From: Plasmodiophora brassicae
Taxonomy: Eukaryota; Endomyxa; Phytomyxea; Plasmodiophorida; Plasmodiophoridae
Length of the DNA stretch: 64,000 bases
Direction of reading: 5' to 3'
Assembly: GCA_039704465.1 (NCBI GenBank)
Contig: JASFAU010000005.1
Span: forward strand, 1,407,148 to 1,471,147
The position numbers and the translations under genes were made by a program. Positions 21,274-33,438 of the stretch are shown here, one piece after another; position 1 is the stretch's first letter; each line of letters opens with the position of its first letter. The notes beneath the pieces were generated by a model. That model was given only the letters and a program-made list of their open reading frames with translations, was not told where the DNA came from and searched no databases.

Positions 21274-23297
21274 ATGTCCTTCTCGACGCACAGAGCACTC
21301 TGGGCGTTAGCGCTGGCCGGCGGTGCGCTTGTCGTACACATCGGGGATCGGCGTGCCGTTGCTGTGGATGTGTGTACCGTCTACAAGCAAGGCTGCCTGG
21401 CCAGCGATACCGTCATGTACGGGCGTACGCGTGTTCGCTGAAGCAGCGTGCCCCAGTGCTGACCGTTAGTTGGTGGTTCATGCAGAGAACTGACCGGGAA
21501 ACAGTTAACAGGCGTTGTCGACACCACCTGGTTTGGAAACGTGTCGGCACCAGCCAAAATTCTCGTACTGTACGAATTCATGGCCACCAGGTCGTCCACG
21601 ATGCATCGGTGACACGTGCATGAACGACAGGAACCTTGGGAACAACCAATTAACGTATATCGCGGCGGACGCCTTCGGCGCATTCGTCAACCTCGTGCAC
21701 TTGTAGGCCGTACTCTGGGGGCTAAGGCTCGCCCGCGTATGGCGTTGCTAATCGGGGCCGAACAGGGAGCTGTGGACGAACATCTTAACACAGATCCCGC
21801 CGACCGTCGTGTCCTTAACATACCTGAACGTCCTGTACGTTTAGAGTCCGCATATACTGATATCCAGTCGCATGCCGACAACAGGTACACTGATGCGAAC
21901 GGCGCAGGGACCTGGGCAACAACCAGATCGCGTCCCTGCCTAGCCACTCACTGGACATGCTGACTCGGTTAACATTGCTGTCCGTACTTGCCCCCGGCAC
22001 TATTGCAACGCGATTGCTGACCGGCCGAGCGTGCAGGCATATTGATACGAACAAGTTCACGTACGTGCCCGATCACTTCTTCGACGCGCTGACGCAGCTG
22101 ACGGACCTGAACCTGGCCAACAACAACGTCCTGTTGCGTGTACCGCGATACGCGTTCGTTCGGTTGACGAAGATCACCAGCAAACCGATGTCAGCAGCAG
22201 AGCGTCGTCCACGGATGAACGATAATGACGATATAGCTGACGGGAAGTGCCTACATAGGGATTTCACCGACTGCTCCACGTTGCAGTGTGGCGCTCTCAA
22301 GCCACCGAACCTGCCGGACACCAGTTATACCATCCCGGTGCCATACTGCCCGGCACCCATGTCGTCGACCTCACATCGCCCGAAAACGACGTCCAGAGTG
22401 AAACCCAGGCCACGTTCGTCGACCAACAGGCCGATCCGGCGCCCATCTTCATCGAGACCCAGAGTGCGTCCCTCTAGCAGCCGGCGCAGGCGCCGAACGT
22501 CAACCGTCCCGCGCACCAGAACCAGTCGTCCCAAGGGTGCCTCTCTTAGAGCCAGATCGAGTTCGACGTTGCAATCACGCAGGGCTGTGGCGAGGGCGTC
22601 ATCTTCCCCGGCGGCACGGGCAGCACCATCCTCGGGATCGCGATCGATGACGACACAACGTACGGCGGCCACATCCGCCCGAACGCAGCGACCTTTGGCT
22701 CTACACACGTCGCGGACAACAACGGGCGCCCCTGAGCCTCCACCACCATCATCGCCGTCGTCTGCGAGCCAAACGCCCACGTTCTGGTCCATGATTACCG
22801 CGTCGCCGGTCGTTGCGGTAACGTCCATCGTCCTTGCAGTGGCCTCGTTCGTCTTTGTCGTCGCAGCGACTGTGGCCGTCACGCGGCGCTGCCTGAATCG
22901 GAGATATCGACAAGCACAGACGCAGCAGACCCATCCTAGTAGTGGCCCACCGAATCAGGCGACGTTTGGGATACCCTCGTTCTGGAACAGCGTCCCATCG
23001 GTGAGCACCTACGTCGTACCGCCAGTCGACAACGCGCCATACGGTGTGGCAACGTATGGGCAAGCAGGTCCCCCATCACCGGAAGTCTACGCGACGCCAC
23101 CGCCAGCGTTGCTGCCGGATCGTCAGCTGTACCAGGGTGCACAACAGCGACGGGAGCCCATGGCGCCGTACCGATCCGACCCCCTGCCGCCGTCGACGAT
23201 GCGGACGAAACCCGGCGCGAAACGGTTCGAGCGGATGGCCAGGCGTAATCGCGAACGTGCAGCGAACGACACTGTATCCAGCAGCGACATCGACTGA
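21274..23297 (+). CDS. Leucine-rich-repeat type I membrane protein, multi-exon
   Basis: The ATG at 21274 gives MSFSTHRALWALALAGGALV, a signal peptide, followed by a Cys-containing cap. LRR segments lie in separate small exons: NLGNNQLTYIAADAFGAFVN (about 21635-21700), DLGNNQIASLPSHSLDMLT (about 21907-21965), then KFTYVPDHFFDAL and TDLNLANNNVLLRVPRYAF (about 22035-22180). A low-complexity or uncertainly spliced region (about 22200-22740) precedes a transmembrane helix (VVAVTSIVLAVASFVFVVAA, about 22810-22870), a basic stop-transfer RRCLNRRYR and a Pro/Tyr-rich cytoplasmic tail ending in DTVSSSDID. Architecture: extracellular LRR, single pass, non-kinase tail, suggesting a surface adhesion or recognition role. 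Exon borders between 22200 and 22750 are not certain. Confidence 0.7.
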
Positions 23298-23362
23298 GCA
23301 TATATCGACCTGCACGGGCAGCCGGCGTGTGTGTGTTGCCCGTCTAGACAGTATACAAGGCC

Positions 23363-24439
23363 CTAGAGGTTGGACAGCAACGGGCCGACGATGACCCGCG
23401 TCTGGGAAGGATCCGACTCATGGATCACGACACGGTGCCAGGACTTGTAATCCATCTCGTCCCAGTCCGCCTTCGGGTCGTAGATCTGGTCGCCCGGCAA
23501 CAGGACGGCCGTATACTCGGGACTCTGTGTGTGCATCGTCCATAAGCGCATGCTGCCGAATCGGCATGGCAGGGCATCCACCCCATGACGCTACGTACCA
23601 GGCGTTCGATGCGGGGCAGGATCGGTTTGATGGGATGCCCGCGGCCAATATGTCTGTAGACCTCGTCGATGGTCTCCTTGTGCAGCAATTCGTGCATGAT
23701 GTAGACTTGAGGGGGCGCCATTTTCACCTCCAATGACGAATACGCCTGCAGGGCTTCCGACGGCGTCCACCAGGACAGGTCGATCAACTCGCCGTCGCCT
23801 GACTTGTCCAGGAGCGATGCCTTGGCGGCCACGTCCGGATCCACGTTCGCCAGGAAGAACATGGTGTTGAACCGCCGCCTCTCGGAGACGGGCGTGATCC
23901 AGTTGGACCACGGGCGCAACTGATCAGCCAGGTGCGCCCACGAGGGCTGCAATGACTGGAATGGGACGCGCCCATCGATCACATCGCGACGAACATCGTC
24001 AGAGCCGACCTGACATCCGTCGGCACCCAGCAGCAGGCCAGTCTCCTCGAACAGTTCGCGGGCGGCACACACCTTGAACCTGACAACATAGAGGACATGA
24101 TGGGTCGCGCGGGACAAATCCAACGCGAGCGCATTCCGAACCTGTCCACGCCTTGCACACCGGTGATGCCGTCTTGCGCGTCAACCTGATGGGGCGACCA
24201 GGTCAGCGACACGGGCAACATATGGCGCTGCCTCCCGCCCAGCAGAGTACCTTCCCGCCTGGGAACACGACCCGGTTGGCGAACGAATCCGCGTGCGACG
24301 GGCGTTTCACGTACAGAACCCGGTACCGATGATGGTGATCGTAGGCAATACCAGTTCTGATGCGCGATATGCAGATGACGCTGGCTGCGTCGGCAACGCC
24401 GGCCACTGCCGCCGTTGACGCCATACGACGAGAGCGCAT
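23363..24439 (-). CDS. Nudix hydrolase, NUDT19-like (multi-exon)
   Basis: The ATG at 24439 leads into AASVICISRIRTGIAYD and VLYVKRPSHADSFANRVVFP with FPGGK, the start of a Nudix fold. After introns the Nudix box helix is VCAARELFEETGLLLG (R-E-x-x-E-E-T-G). Downstream, LRPWSNWITPVSERRRFNTM, FFLANVDPD and LIDLSWWTPSEAL are the NUDT19/RP2 group's landmarks, and the terminal exon reads RVVIHESDPSQTRVIVG with stop at 23363. NUDT19 proteins hydrolyse CoA and acyl-CoA esters, typically in peroxisomes, but I see no C-terminal SKL-like signal (it ends LLSNL). The middle splice junctions near 23540 and 24130 are approximate. Tail-to-tail with the LRR gene, 65 bp apart. Confidence 0.8.
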
Positions 24440-24582
24440 CGCCTGCCCGGCACCCGATCACTCCGCCATCGCCCCTATGTTTACGGACGGAAGACATATG
24501 TATGTGGCGTCCAGTTGGGCCACCCGTTTAGTAGAAAGCACAGCAGATGCAAACGACTGCTTGCCGATCGCCAGGGCGCCCA

Positions 24583-25296
24583 TCAATCCGATTTACCGCT
24601 GGCGTACGCCACGAGGAGTGCAATCTTGAGGAGCTCGCCGACCACGTAGGCGCCATGGTGAACACGGCAGGATGTCGGGCCAGGCATGGGACGACGCGAT
24701 TGAATCGCCTGGAGCGCTTTCGATTCGGGAGCGGTTAACGCGGTCTGTGCCGACGTGAGCTCTTCAGCGATGATCTGCTCGGCGCGCTGCTGCAGGACGG
24801 GTCCACCGAGCAGCGCCTGGTACATGAGTACGACCGTGACGCAGGCAAGGATGGTGTCGGCGGTCGAAACCGACCCATGACGCGGTAGAAACGCACGGTA
24901 GGCCCACATGCTGGCGCAGACGCCACACTCGGCGCGGTTCAAAGCCTCGAACACGAATCGGCCAACTGAACGGAGAGCGTTATTCAGCGGTGGGGAATCC
25001 ATGGGAGAGACGCGCACCGTCAAATGCAACGTGACGTCGGACGAAAGGAGCACGGAACTTCACCCAGGCCTGAAACACTCTGGACGGTCACCAACGACGA
25101 AACAGGCCACGACGAATAGACGCGAAACCTCGAGCAGACTGATGGATGCAATCATGCCGGCCCAGATGCAAGCAAGGTGCCTCAGTGCAGACTTCGATAG
25201 GATGGCGAGCAGCAGGCCGGACAGGCCGCCCCAGGCCGACACGATGACCAGTTGCGTCTTGACGTCAAGGGCCATCGCGGATTTTCGAACGCCCAC
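24583..25296 (-). CDS. Small multi-pass membrane protein, function unknown
   Basis: Two open segments on the minus strand appear to be one gene. The first exon starts at an ATG near 25296 or 25275 (MALDVKTQLVIVS) with helices LVIVSAWGGLSGLLLAILSK and CIWAGMIASISLLEVSRLFV. It joins, probably from the donor after CFVV near 25092 to an acceptor near 24970, to a second exon with VGRFVFEALNRAECGVCASM, TADTILACVTVVLMYQALL, a charged loop, and VVGELLKIALLVAYASGKSD before the stop at 24583. At least four hydrophobic segments are visible. No family is recognised. The intron would be about 120 bp, longer than usual here, so the junction is tentative. Confidence 0.5.
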
Positions 25297-25620
25297 CGAT
25301 GATTCTACGGACCGGATGACGCCACAATCATGTACTATGCGTCCTCATCGCGTGTCAGTACGTGGGGCGGCGTTACATTCGCCGAGCAATCGACCATATA
25401 TATAATGTGGTAGGAGCAGAACAGCCAACTCATTGACAAAGGGGGCCGAACAGACGATGCATACCTAGCGCACAACTACTGTTCTTGACGGAACAAGTCA
25501 ATCCTGCCGGCCCGTATCTGGCTGTCTGGCGTCACAACTCACAGGTCCGCCGTCGAGTTATGGTCAAAGTCCGCCGCGGAGTCCGCCGCGGGGTCCGTCG
25601 TCACACACACGGGTGTCCCG
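25297..25620. other. Divergent promoter region
   Basis: About 0.32 kb between the divergently transcribed membrane protein gene and the nucleostemin-like gene. It contains a short AT-rich stretch (ATATATATAATGTG near 25396) and a small tandem of GGAGTCCGCCGCGG near 25576. No gene is seen. Confidence 0.4.
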
Positions 25621-27246
25621 ATGGCGCTGAAGAGTAAGGAATATCGTATTGAACCCACCCGTCGCCGTAAAGTGATACACGTTGTTCAACAGAGACCAAA
25701 AGCCATCGCCAGACCCTCAAGGTCAAGCACATGGTCGACAAGAAGGCCAAGGCGCACCGCAAACGGGTCGCCAAGCTGGCGAAGCAGAACCCTCTCCTGG
25801 CCAAGCGCCGGTCGAAGGATCCAGGCATTCCAAACCTATGGCCTTTCAAAGAGGATCTGTGCCGGCAGATGCTGCAGAAGAAACAAGAGGCCGATGACCG
25901 CGAAACGCTGCTCAGGGAGCAGCGCCGTGTCGAAAAGGAACGTCGCCGCGCCATGATCGAGAAGGCGACTGCTCACGCCCAGAGCAGCTTCGCTGAGCAT
26001 ACCGCTAAGGACGCAAATGTTGACGACCACACGGCGCCATCATCATCTTCGAACCATTTCTACAAGGAGCTACGGCAGGTGGCTGAAGCCGCCGATGTTA
26101 TTCTGATCGTCCTGGACGCTCGCGACCCGCTCGGCTGCCGGAATATTGACTTGGAGGAACGCATTCTCAGCGGTGAAATGACGTCGTCGTCTCCGATCCC
26201 CAAACGCATCGTCCTTGTACTCAACAAAATCGGTAGCTGCCCTTGCTTTGTATCTCTGGTCTGACCATTCTACTTACCAGTCATGCTGGCAGATCTGGTG
26301 CCACACGATGTTGCCCAGGGCTGGCTGGATTACTTACGGCGTTCGCGGCCAACTGTGCCCTTCTCGACGACTGAAATCGTTACGTCCGGCGGTGCCGATA
26401 AGCTCGTCCAGCTGCTGAAGAACTACTCTCGGTCCCATGGAATGAAGACGGCGCTGACGGTCGGTCTAATTGGTATGCAAGCATGTGGTTGTTATTGGTG
26501 GTACGCAACGTTGACGTTGCTGTGCAGGATACCCGAACACGGGTAAATCCAGCATCGTGAACGCGCTGAAGCGAACGCGTGCCGTGGCCACTGGTCCTAC
26601 GCCGGGCGTCACGCGACACCTGCAGACCGTCCAGCTGGATGGCAAGATTTCGCTGATCGATTCGCCCGGCGTCATCTTCAACGACGACGGTGCCAATGCA
26701 TTACGCAATGCTCTACGTGTGGAAACGATTGACGATGCCGTTGGCGCCATTGCTTCGGTGGTCGACAAGTTCCCGGCCGAGCAGCTCATGCAGATCTATG
26801 GCATCGGCCGGTTCAGCAATGCATCCGAGCTCCTGTTCCGCATCGCTCACAAGTGCGGCAAGCTGAAGAAGGGTGGGGTGCCCGATCTGGACCAGGCGGC
26901 CCGCATCGTGTTACGAGATTGGAACACGGGCAAGATCCCGTACTACGTGCCAGCGCCAGTCGATGAGCAGTCTGCGCAGGTGAACGACGTGCAAATCGTG
27001 AGCGACTGGGCGCAACCGCTCGACATTGACGCGATCGGTGCTGCCGACATGGCCCTTGACAACGAGGAGGAACAGGCGATCGGCGACGAAAACGAGGAAC
27101 CGGAGCAGGTGTCGCGGCCAACAACGCGTGCAATGAAGAAGAAGGCGAAGAAGGAAGCGCGGCGTCGGAAAAAGATACTGCCTGCAACGGGTGTCGCCAT
27201 GAAGGACACGTCCGATTCGGAAGAGGATTTTGATTTCAATCAATGA
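25621..27246 (+). CDS. Nucleolar GTPase, nucleostemin/GNL3L class (4 exons)
   Basis: Exon 1 is tiny: ATG at 25621 gives MALK, then the donor GTAAGG, and exon 2 continues KTKSHRQTLKVKHMVDKKAK, the basic nucleolar-targeting start of the family. A coiled-coil region leads to circularly permuted G motifs: VLDARDPLGCRN, then NKI|DLVP (G4, split by an intron whose acceptor is near 26301), then GLIG|YPNTGKSSIVN (G1 P-loop, split by a second intron near 26470-26530), TGPTPGVT (G2) and LIDSPGV (G3). The motif order G4-G5-G1-G2-G3 is diagnostic. The C-terminus is acidic then basic (KKKAKKEARRRKK) and ends DSEEDFDFNQ. These GTPases act in 60S ribosomal subunit maturation and export in the nucleolus. Confidence 0.9.
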
Positions 27247-27405
27247 ACTCAGATGGCTGCGAATGAGGGCAACGACATGCAGCCCGTTTGCTGTCTGCTC
27301 TACTATACCGAAGCGAACTCATTGGTGACAATATGTCGATAGGTGGTGGTGTATGGCTATGTCAGTTCGGACAGTGATCAGATCAATTACATATCATAAT
27401 ATTCG

Positions 27406-28520
27406 CTACGTAGGTGTTGTTGTAGTGACCTGGATGATCCATTGCTGTGCCTGCTGTGCAACCTCGGCGGTCACCGCCCTTATAAACGAGTGCCCTAACA
27501 ATTGATCGGCAGTGGCGCGTTGTCCCGGGTCTTTCTGCGTGCACTGGTCGATGAACGATCGGAACTCAGGCGACGTTGTCTCGGCAGGTAACGACGGCAC
27601 GTCGCCCGACGTAATTTCCGTCATGAGCGCCAGGTACTCGCCGGCATTCGGATACGGGTATCGGCCCAGCGCGCACTCCATGATGGTGATACCCAGGCTC
27701 CAGATATCGGACGGGAACGAATAGTCCTCGCCAATGATTCGTTCAGGACTGTACGCGCAGACCACGTCAGCGTATCCCCATAGACCAATCCGCGCAAGCG
27801 CAACCTCATGTACGTGCATGTGCCAACGAACGTGGTGGCGACAGCGTTCTCCGGCAGCTCCGTGCTAATGCCAAAGTCGGTGATCTTGGGCCTGGCGTCC
27901 CGCGTCAACAATATGTTCGATGGCTTGATGTCCCGGTGGACCATATGCCTCGCGTTATGCAGGTACTGCAGCGCCAGCAGGACCTGCTTGGAAAGATATG
28001 CGCAGACGATCTCCGGCAGACCATGACCATCATGCTGCTGTTGACGTCGACGCACGCTGGCGAGCAGGTCGACAAGCGACCCGAGCTGCATATGCTCCAG
28101 GACGATGTAGATGCTGCCATGGTCGTAGAACGCACCGTAGAAGTTGACCAGGTGTTCGCAGTCGGCCTCGTAAAGCGTCTGCAATTCCTTGACCAGCGAG
28201 CGCCGCTGGTCCTTGTCGAAGATGCTGATCTGCTTGACGGCCAGGTTCAGGCCGGACGTGTGGTGCAGGGCGCGATGGACGACGCCCGTGGATCCGCGAC
28301 CCAGCTGCTCCTGCAGGTCCAGCTCGCCGATATCCTTGATGAGGACGCCCGACGACGCCTGGCTAGCCGGGCTGGCCACCGGCTGCGACCCCGAGTCCCG
28401 GTACACGCCCGACCGGTCGATATGCAGGTTGCCCGTCGTGAAGATCGTGTCTGACGCCTTGAACGAATCGTCCGGCTTGACGGGAACATCCACTGTCAGG
28501 CGCGGCTTGCCCGACGTCAT
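27406..28520 (-). CDS. MAP kinase kinase (STE7-type) (2 exons)
   Basis: I chose the ATG at 28520 (MTSGKPRLTVDV); the frame is open further upstream but without kinase-like content. Kinase landmarks: LGRGSTGVVHRAL (Gly loop), LAVKQISI (catalytic Lys), YIVLEHMQLGSLVDLL, MVHRDIKPSNILL (catalytic loop), KITDFGIS (DFG), then TFVGTCTYM joined across a 58-bp intron near 27765-27825 to SPERIIGEDYSFPSDIWSLG. The activation segment from DFGIS to SPERI and the VGT-x-x-YMSPERI string are typical of MAP2Ks, which are activated by phosphorylation between those motifs. The C-lobe ends QCTQKDPGQRATADQLLGHS. Stop at 27406. Upstream kinases and target MAPK cannot be told from this window. Confidence 0.9.
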
Positions 28521-28855
28521 GGATGGGGACCTCCCTGTCCGGCGTGCCTCACGACAAGCGTCAGATGCGGCCGACGCAGTCCGCCGCCGCGTCTCGGCTC
28601 GAACCGCGACCCTCCCCGCGTCAACAAACAACCACCCCCTGGCACGAGCGCAACGACCCGGCTCAGAGCAAACACCAACGCCAGACGCCCGCACGCGCGT
28701 CGATTTCGCGAATGACACGTGGATACGCCCGCGGGGCTGGGCTCGTTCACTCGCTCCAGATATATGCCACTGCAATCCTTAAAATAGGAATGGACCATGC
28801 GAGGTCCGCGGCGACCGAGGGGGTTTACACCACACAGGTGACACATCGACGACCG

Positions 28856-30794
28856 TCACGTGATGACCGTCGGCTCGGTGCGCTTCGTCAGCGCAGCGAT
28901 ATCGCTGAGGCGCAGGGCAATGTCGACGAGTGGTTTAAGCGCATCCGCCGTCGCTTGATCCAGGTGGTCCGGGCGGCTCTCGTAGCGCTCCATGTAGATT
29001 CGGATCGTGGCACCGACAGACCCTGTAGCGATTCCGTCAACATACAGGCCGTCGGGTATCGTGAGCGACCAAGACAGGCGAGCGTCCTACCAGTGCCGCT
29101 CAGACGATAGATGATGCGTGACCCGTCCGTGAACAGGAACCGGACGCCCTGTTGACGGGTGACGCTGCCGTCGACGGGATCCTTGTACTCGAACTCGTCC
29201 GCGACATCAAGCGCGAACTCGCCATAGTCCGTGCCGACATGTGGCTTGGCGATAAGCTGGCGCAGGCGGGCAAAGACGCGGTCGGCCGCTTGGCTCTCGA
29301 CGCCCTCGTAATCGTATCGCGAGTAGTAGTTGCGCCCGTATTCGGCCCAATGCGCACGAACGACATCGGCGACGGAGCGGCGCTGCCCATCGCGATTGTT
29401 GAACTCCATGATCGACAGCCAGGCCAGGACGGCCCACATGCCGTCCTTTTCGCGAATGTGGTCGGACCCGGTCCCGAAGCTCTCCTCGCCACAGATCCCG
29501 ATCCGCCCGGAATCCATCAGGTTGCAGAAGAACTTCCACCCGGTCGGCACTTCGTAGATCGGGATGCCCAGCTGCTTGGCGACGCGATCAACGGCGGATG
29601 ACGTTGGCATGGATCGGGCGACGCCGCGCAATGGGGTGCGGCAGTAGAACGGGATGGCCCCACGAGCGGCATGCGCGGCAATGATGGCTAAAGAATCGCT
29701 GGGTGTGACGAAGAACTCGCGACCCAAGACCATGTTCCGGTCCATGTCGCCGTCATTGGCGGCACCGAAATCAGGAATGGGTCCCTGTGCGGCGCCAGGC
29801 TGCAGGCCCATGCGTTGCACCAGCTCGGGAGCGTAGGTCAGGTTCGGATCCGGGTGCGCGCCGCCAAAGTCCTCTAGCGGTTTCTCCCGAACAACAGAGG
29901 AACGCGGCAGGCCCAGCTCCTCAACGAGGATCCGGACGGCGGTCGGTCCCGCAACGCCGTTCATGCTGTCATGCAGGACAGTGAACCGGGCGTCCTGAAT
30001 GAACTTCTTGATCGCCGCGAAGTCGAAGATCGTCTTGAGTAGGCCGGCGTGGGCAGCGGGACCGTCCACCACCTCAACGGTGAACCCCGGCAGGATCTGC
30101 TGCTTACCAACCTATGGACATACGGGCGCAATCAGCGAACCGGATGGGCGCGTCCCGTGCGGGCAGTGTGTGACCTTGCCGGCATCGAACTCGGGCAGGT
30201 TGTGGACAGTCTTGAAATGACTGATCTTACGCGACTTGGCAAACACGAGGTCGGTGAAGGACTCGGGGGCGGCACCGCCGTTGCCGACGTTGTACTTGAC
30301 GCCGAAGTCGCCATCGGGACCGCCCGGGTTGTGGCTTGCCGTCAATATGATCCCGCCCGTTGCCGAATGCGAGCGAATCAGGACGGAGACGGCCGGCGTC
30401 GACAGCAGGAAATCAATGCCGACGATCACGTGCTTGTAGCCGTTCGCCGCCAGCATCTTGAGAATAATTTGGCAGGCCTGGCATGACAGATGCTTGGGTC
30501 AATAAAGCAACGGACATGGACGGGCCACCAGTTCGAACTGCGAGGCCGACCGCTGACCTGTTTGTTGAAATATCGCCCGTCGCCAGATAGGAGGATCGGT
30601 TTCGACTTGTCCAGGCCGGACGTGGTCTCCTCGACGGCGTCCAGGATGGCCTGCACGAAGTTCTGCAGGTAGGTGCCCTTCTGGAACGTCGCCACTCGCT
30701 TGCGCAGGCCGCTCGTGCCCGGCCGCTGATCATCGTATGGGCCGTCGGCCTTGACGACGTCAACGGCGAGGTTGGACATGGCAGTGGCTCCCAT
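28856..30794 (-). CDS. Phosphoglucomutase (4 exons)
   Basis: The first ATG is at 30794 (MGATAM), with a second at 30779 ([20 protein letters not shown]) that fits the family start better. Exon joins: ...GDGRYFNKQ + [14 protein letters not shown], ...EFDAGK + [18 protein letters not shown], and ...IIYRLSGTG + [14 protein letters not shown]. The active-site loop TASHNPGG carries the phosphorylated Ser. The metal loop reads DGDMDRNM, where most family members have DGDGDRNM. The sugar-binding loop [10 protein letters not shown] is intact, as is the phosphate-binding [13 protein letters not shown]. The enzyme interconverts glucose-1-phosphate and glucose-6-phosphate in the cytosol, feeding UDP-sugar supply for the glycosyltransferases nearby. 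Stop at 28856. It is divergent from no gene; MutY lies upstream on the same strand. Confidence 0.9.
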
Positions 30795-31024
30795 CAATCA
30801 CGCCCCGTAACGTCCGCGCCAGTCCCCACTTCGCAAAATGTTGCCCCAGAGTTGAACGGGCGGGCGTTGCTTCCGCCGCCGGCCAGCTGCCCATTTCAGC
30901 ATGTTTAGCCAACGGCCGGAGCGGGGACGTTGCGCGTTTCCAATCGTCGACGATCGAGGAGGTCAGTGCCGGAACTTGCAGACAGTGACGACTTCAGCAT
31001 CGTGCCACACCGGGCTGGCGGGAG

Positions 31025-32611
31025 TCAAATATGTCGTACGAATGTAGTAATTGAAGTCTGGCGACGTGCAGAGAGGTGGCGTCGGACGGCCTGCCAGACT
31101 TTGCGGACGCCCGTTGTCAGCTTGGCGTTGTCGAAATCGGCGACAGGGACCCATCGGGTCTCTGTATCCGTACCAGAAGTGACGGCCGGGTCGCTTGGGA
31201 ACCGCGCGTACGTGATGTCAATGGTCATACGAATGTGGGTGAAGATATGTTGAACGGGTCCGATTCCGCGATGGACAGCAAGAGCGCTGTCGTCCGTCAG
31301 AGCGCGATCGAGCTGGTCGCCAAACCGCTCCCAGCAGGGAAACGCCCACTGCCCGGCCAGTAATCCTTTACAGGCCCGCTTCACAAGAAGAACACGGCCG
31401 TCAGATTCGACGCAGCAAACGCGAGTGCTCTGCTCAGTGACGCGCTGTTTCAGTTTCTTCAACGGGTACCTGGTCACGACGCCAACAGGGTCCGGGATGT
31501 CACCTTCAGCACAGCAGACTGTGCACATTTCAATGTCGCTGGTGATACCGTTGCGGTTATGTGCAGGACGGCTTGACTGACATCCCTCCTGCCTGGCAAG
31601 GCAAATCGACTCGATGGGACATGCCGAGCACGACGGGTTGTGTTGCGTGCAAACCGTGGCGCCCAGTTCCATCAGCGCCTGGTTGAAGTCCCCGGGACGC
31701 TCGTAGTCCACAATATCGCCTGCCAGCGCCCAGTGCAGCTAGGGAAAACAACTGAGCCAAACACGACGTCTGCGGGCAGATGGAGGGCGGCTTTACCTTG
31801 AGGGCGTTCGACGCATTCGGAGCCGCCGCGATGGCACGCACCCTGGATAGAACGCGAACCACGTTGCCATCGACTAATGGAACACGCTGGCCGAAAGCGA
31901 TGGAAGCAATCGCCCCGGCGGTGTATTCGCCAATCCCGGGCACTTTCTTCAACCCTGCACCGAGTGACAGCAGACGTTATATTTGCACACACAGACTCTG
32001 CTACTGCGGCCGACCTGGAACAGATGTCGGCAGCAGACCGCCGCATTCCTTCATTGCCCACTGAGCTCCTTCTAGCAAGAAACGCGCACGTCGATAATAC
32101 CCAAGACCGGCCCACATTTCGTTCACGTCCTGCGAACACACGTATCAGTACTACCCAGGGTCAAAGATCATCGACGAGCACATCGGTTACCTCCATGGAT
32201 GCAGATGCGAGATCTGCAATTGACGGGAACCGTTTCATCCATCGTTCATAATACGGAATCACCTGAATCAGCAGACATGTCAACAGAGCAACGCACCGTG
32301 CAACGGCCGGCGTCGTACCGTATCAACTCGAGTCTGCTGGAGCATGACTTCCGACACCCAGACCGCGTAAGCGTCGCTGGGCAGCGATCGTCCCGGTCTA
32401 TTTATCAATGGTGAATTCGCATTCGCACGTTAGTAAATCTTCTCAAGACAGACGATGGGTTGTCATAAGGCGGTTTGTCGCCTCTCCAAGGCAGGCACCG
32501 CCGATGCGTATCGAACCATGATAGCAGGTTAGCCCGCACCACGGGGACCTCGTCATGGGTGAACGTGTGATATGCCGAGGCATGCCCCTCTTGCCGACAC
32601 CTCTTCGTCAT
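31025..32611 (-). CDS. Adenine DNA glycosylase MutY/MUTYH (multi-exon)
   Basis: The ATG at 32611 ([10 protein letters not shown]) opens exon 1 with [20 protein letters not shown], the MutY N-terminal signature. The next exon reads [15 protein letters not shown] with the catalytic Glu, then [19 protein letters not shown]. The helix-hairpin-helix exon is [19 protein letters not shown] and continues [14 protein letters not shown] with the catalytic Asp. The last exon has the [4Fe-4S] loop [17 protein letters not shown] (C-x6-C-x2-C-x5-C) and a C-terminal MutT-like 8-oxoG recognition domain ([19 protein letters not shown]). Stop at 31025. The enzyme removes A opposite 8-oxo-G. Introns are short GT-AG; not all borders were pinned down. 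Confidence 0.88.
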
Positions 32612-32997
32612 TGTGCGCAACGCCGACGGACCACCCACCCAGCCCAACGCAATGAGCGCGGAATGCCTTTTACATGCGCTTTACGCGGTGTGGACAACGA
32701 GAAATGACAGTGAAGCCGGTGTGTGGAGACGGCGCCTGGTGTCGTATACGAACTTTGTTCGTGTGGCGGCGATCCACCTCCAGATCAACCGCTTTATCAC
32801 GCGCGTGAACTTTCGGTCAACGTTAACGCCTCCAGCAACTCATTGGGCGTGCTGTGCTCTGCCAAACGTGGCGATATCTGTGACAAAACGTCGAACTTAG
32901 TACTCTGGACAACGACGTCGACTTCTGCGTAAGTACGGGACGGTTGGGATCCGGTCAATTCACTTGGACCCGACGGCGATGCGCGCAGACGTAATCG
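32612..32997. other. Spacer between MutY and the USP remnant, no gene recognised
   Basis: About 0.39 kb with only short open frames. It marks the change from compact single-copy genes on the left to duplicated and transposon-rich subtelomeric DNA on the right. No similarity to the corresponding position downstream of the telomeric USP copy was noticed. Confidence 0.4.
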
Positions 32998-33219
32998 GGG
33001 ACCAGCTGAAAGTAGGCGTCTCGGACTTGGACTACCGCCTGTGGCACCACGTCCTGTACACAGGAGAAATCAGATATTCCGAGGCATCCATCCATCGCCG
33101 TTGTCGGCCCTGTACCTACCACCGTCGTCTTGCGGCACGCCACAGAAACCGTCTGGCCATTGTGACCTGGCTCCTGGACAACTGCAATGGGATCTTGCCG
33201 CACCAGCATAACCTGGCCC
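32998..33219 (-). pseudogene. USP (ubiquitin-specific protease) interior copy, 3' fragment
   Basis: The minus strand reads QVMLVRQDPIAVVQEPGHNG and DVVPQAVVQVRDAYFQLV, closely matching the intact telomeric USP (61672-63346). Homology stops near 33000, just after AYFQLV, so the His box and C-terminus are absent. The upstream half of the gene resumes at 40971, on the other side of the inserted LTR retrotransposon. The last four bases, GCCC at 33216-33219, are the target-site duplication of that element. Confidence 0.85.
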
Positions 33220-33438
33220 TGTGCCGGCTCCAAGCTATAAGACAAGAATAGCTGTGATCCGGCTAGGCCGCCCTAAGAATGACGGACATGCACGGAGTGC
33301 GCACGGAGTCCGCACGGCGTCCGTGGGAACTGCAGGTCGGGGACACAGACGATTATATTCCTCATTTTCATCCAAAATGCAAAATCTGCTACGGTTCCTT
33401 GGCGGAGTTCGCGCGGTTTGATTGGTCCGCGCCCAGTC

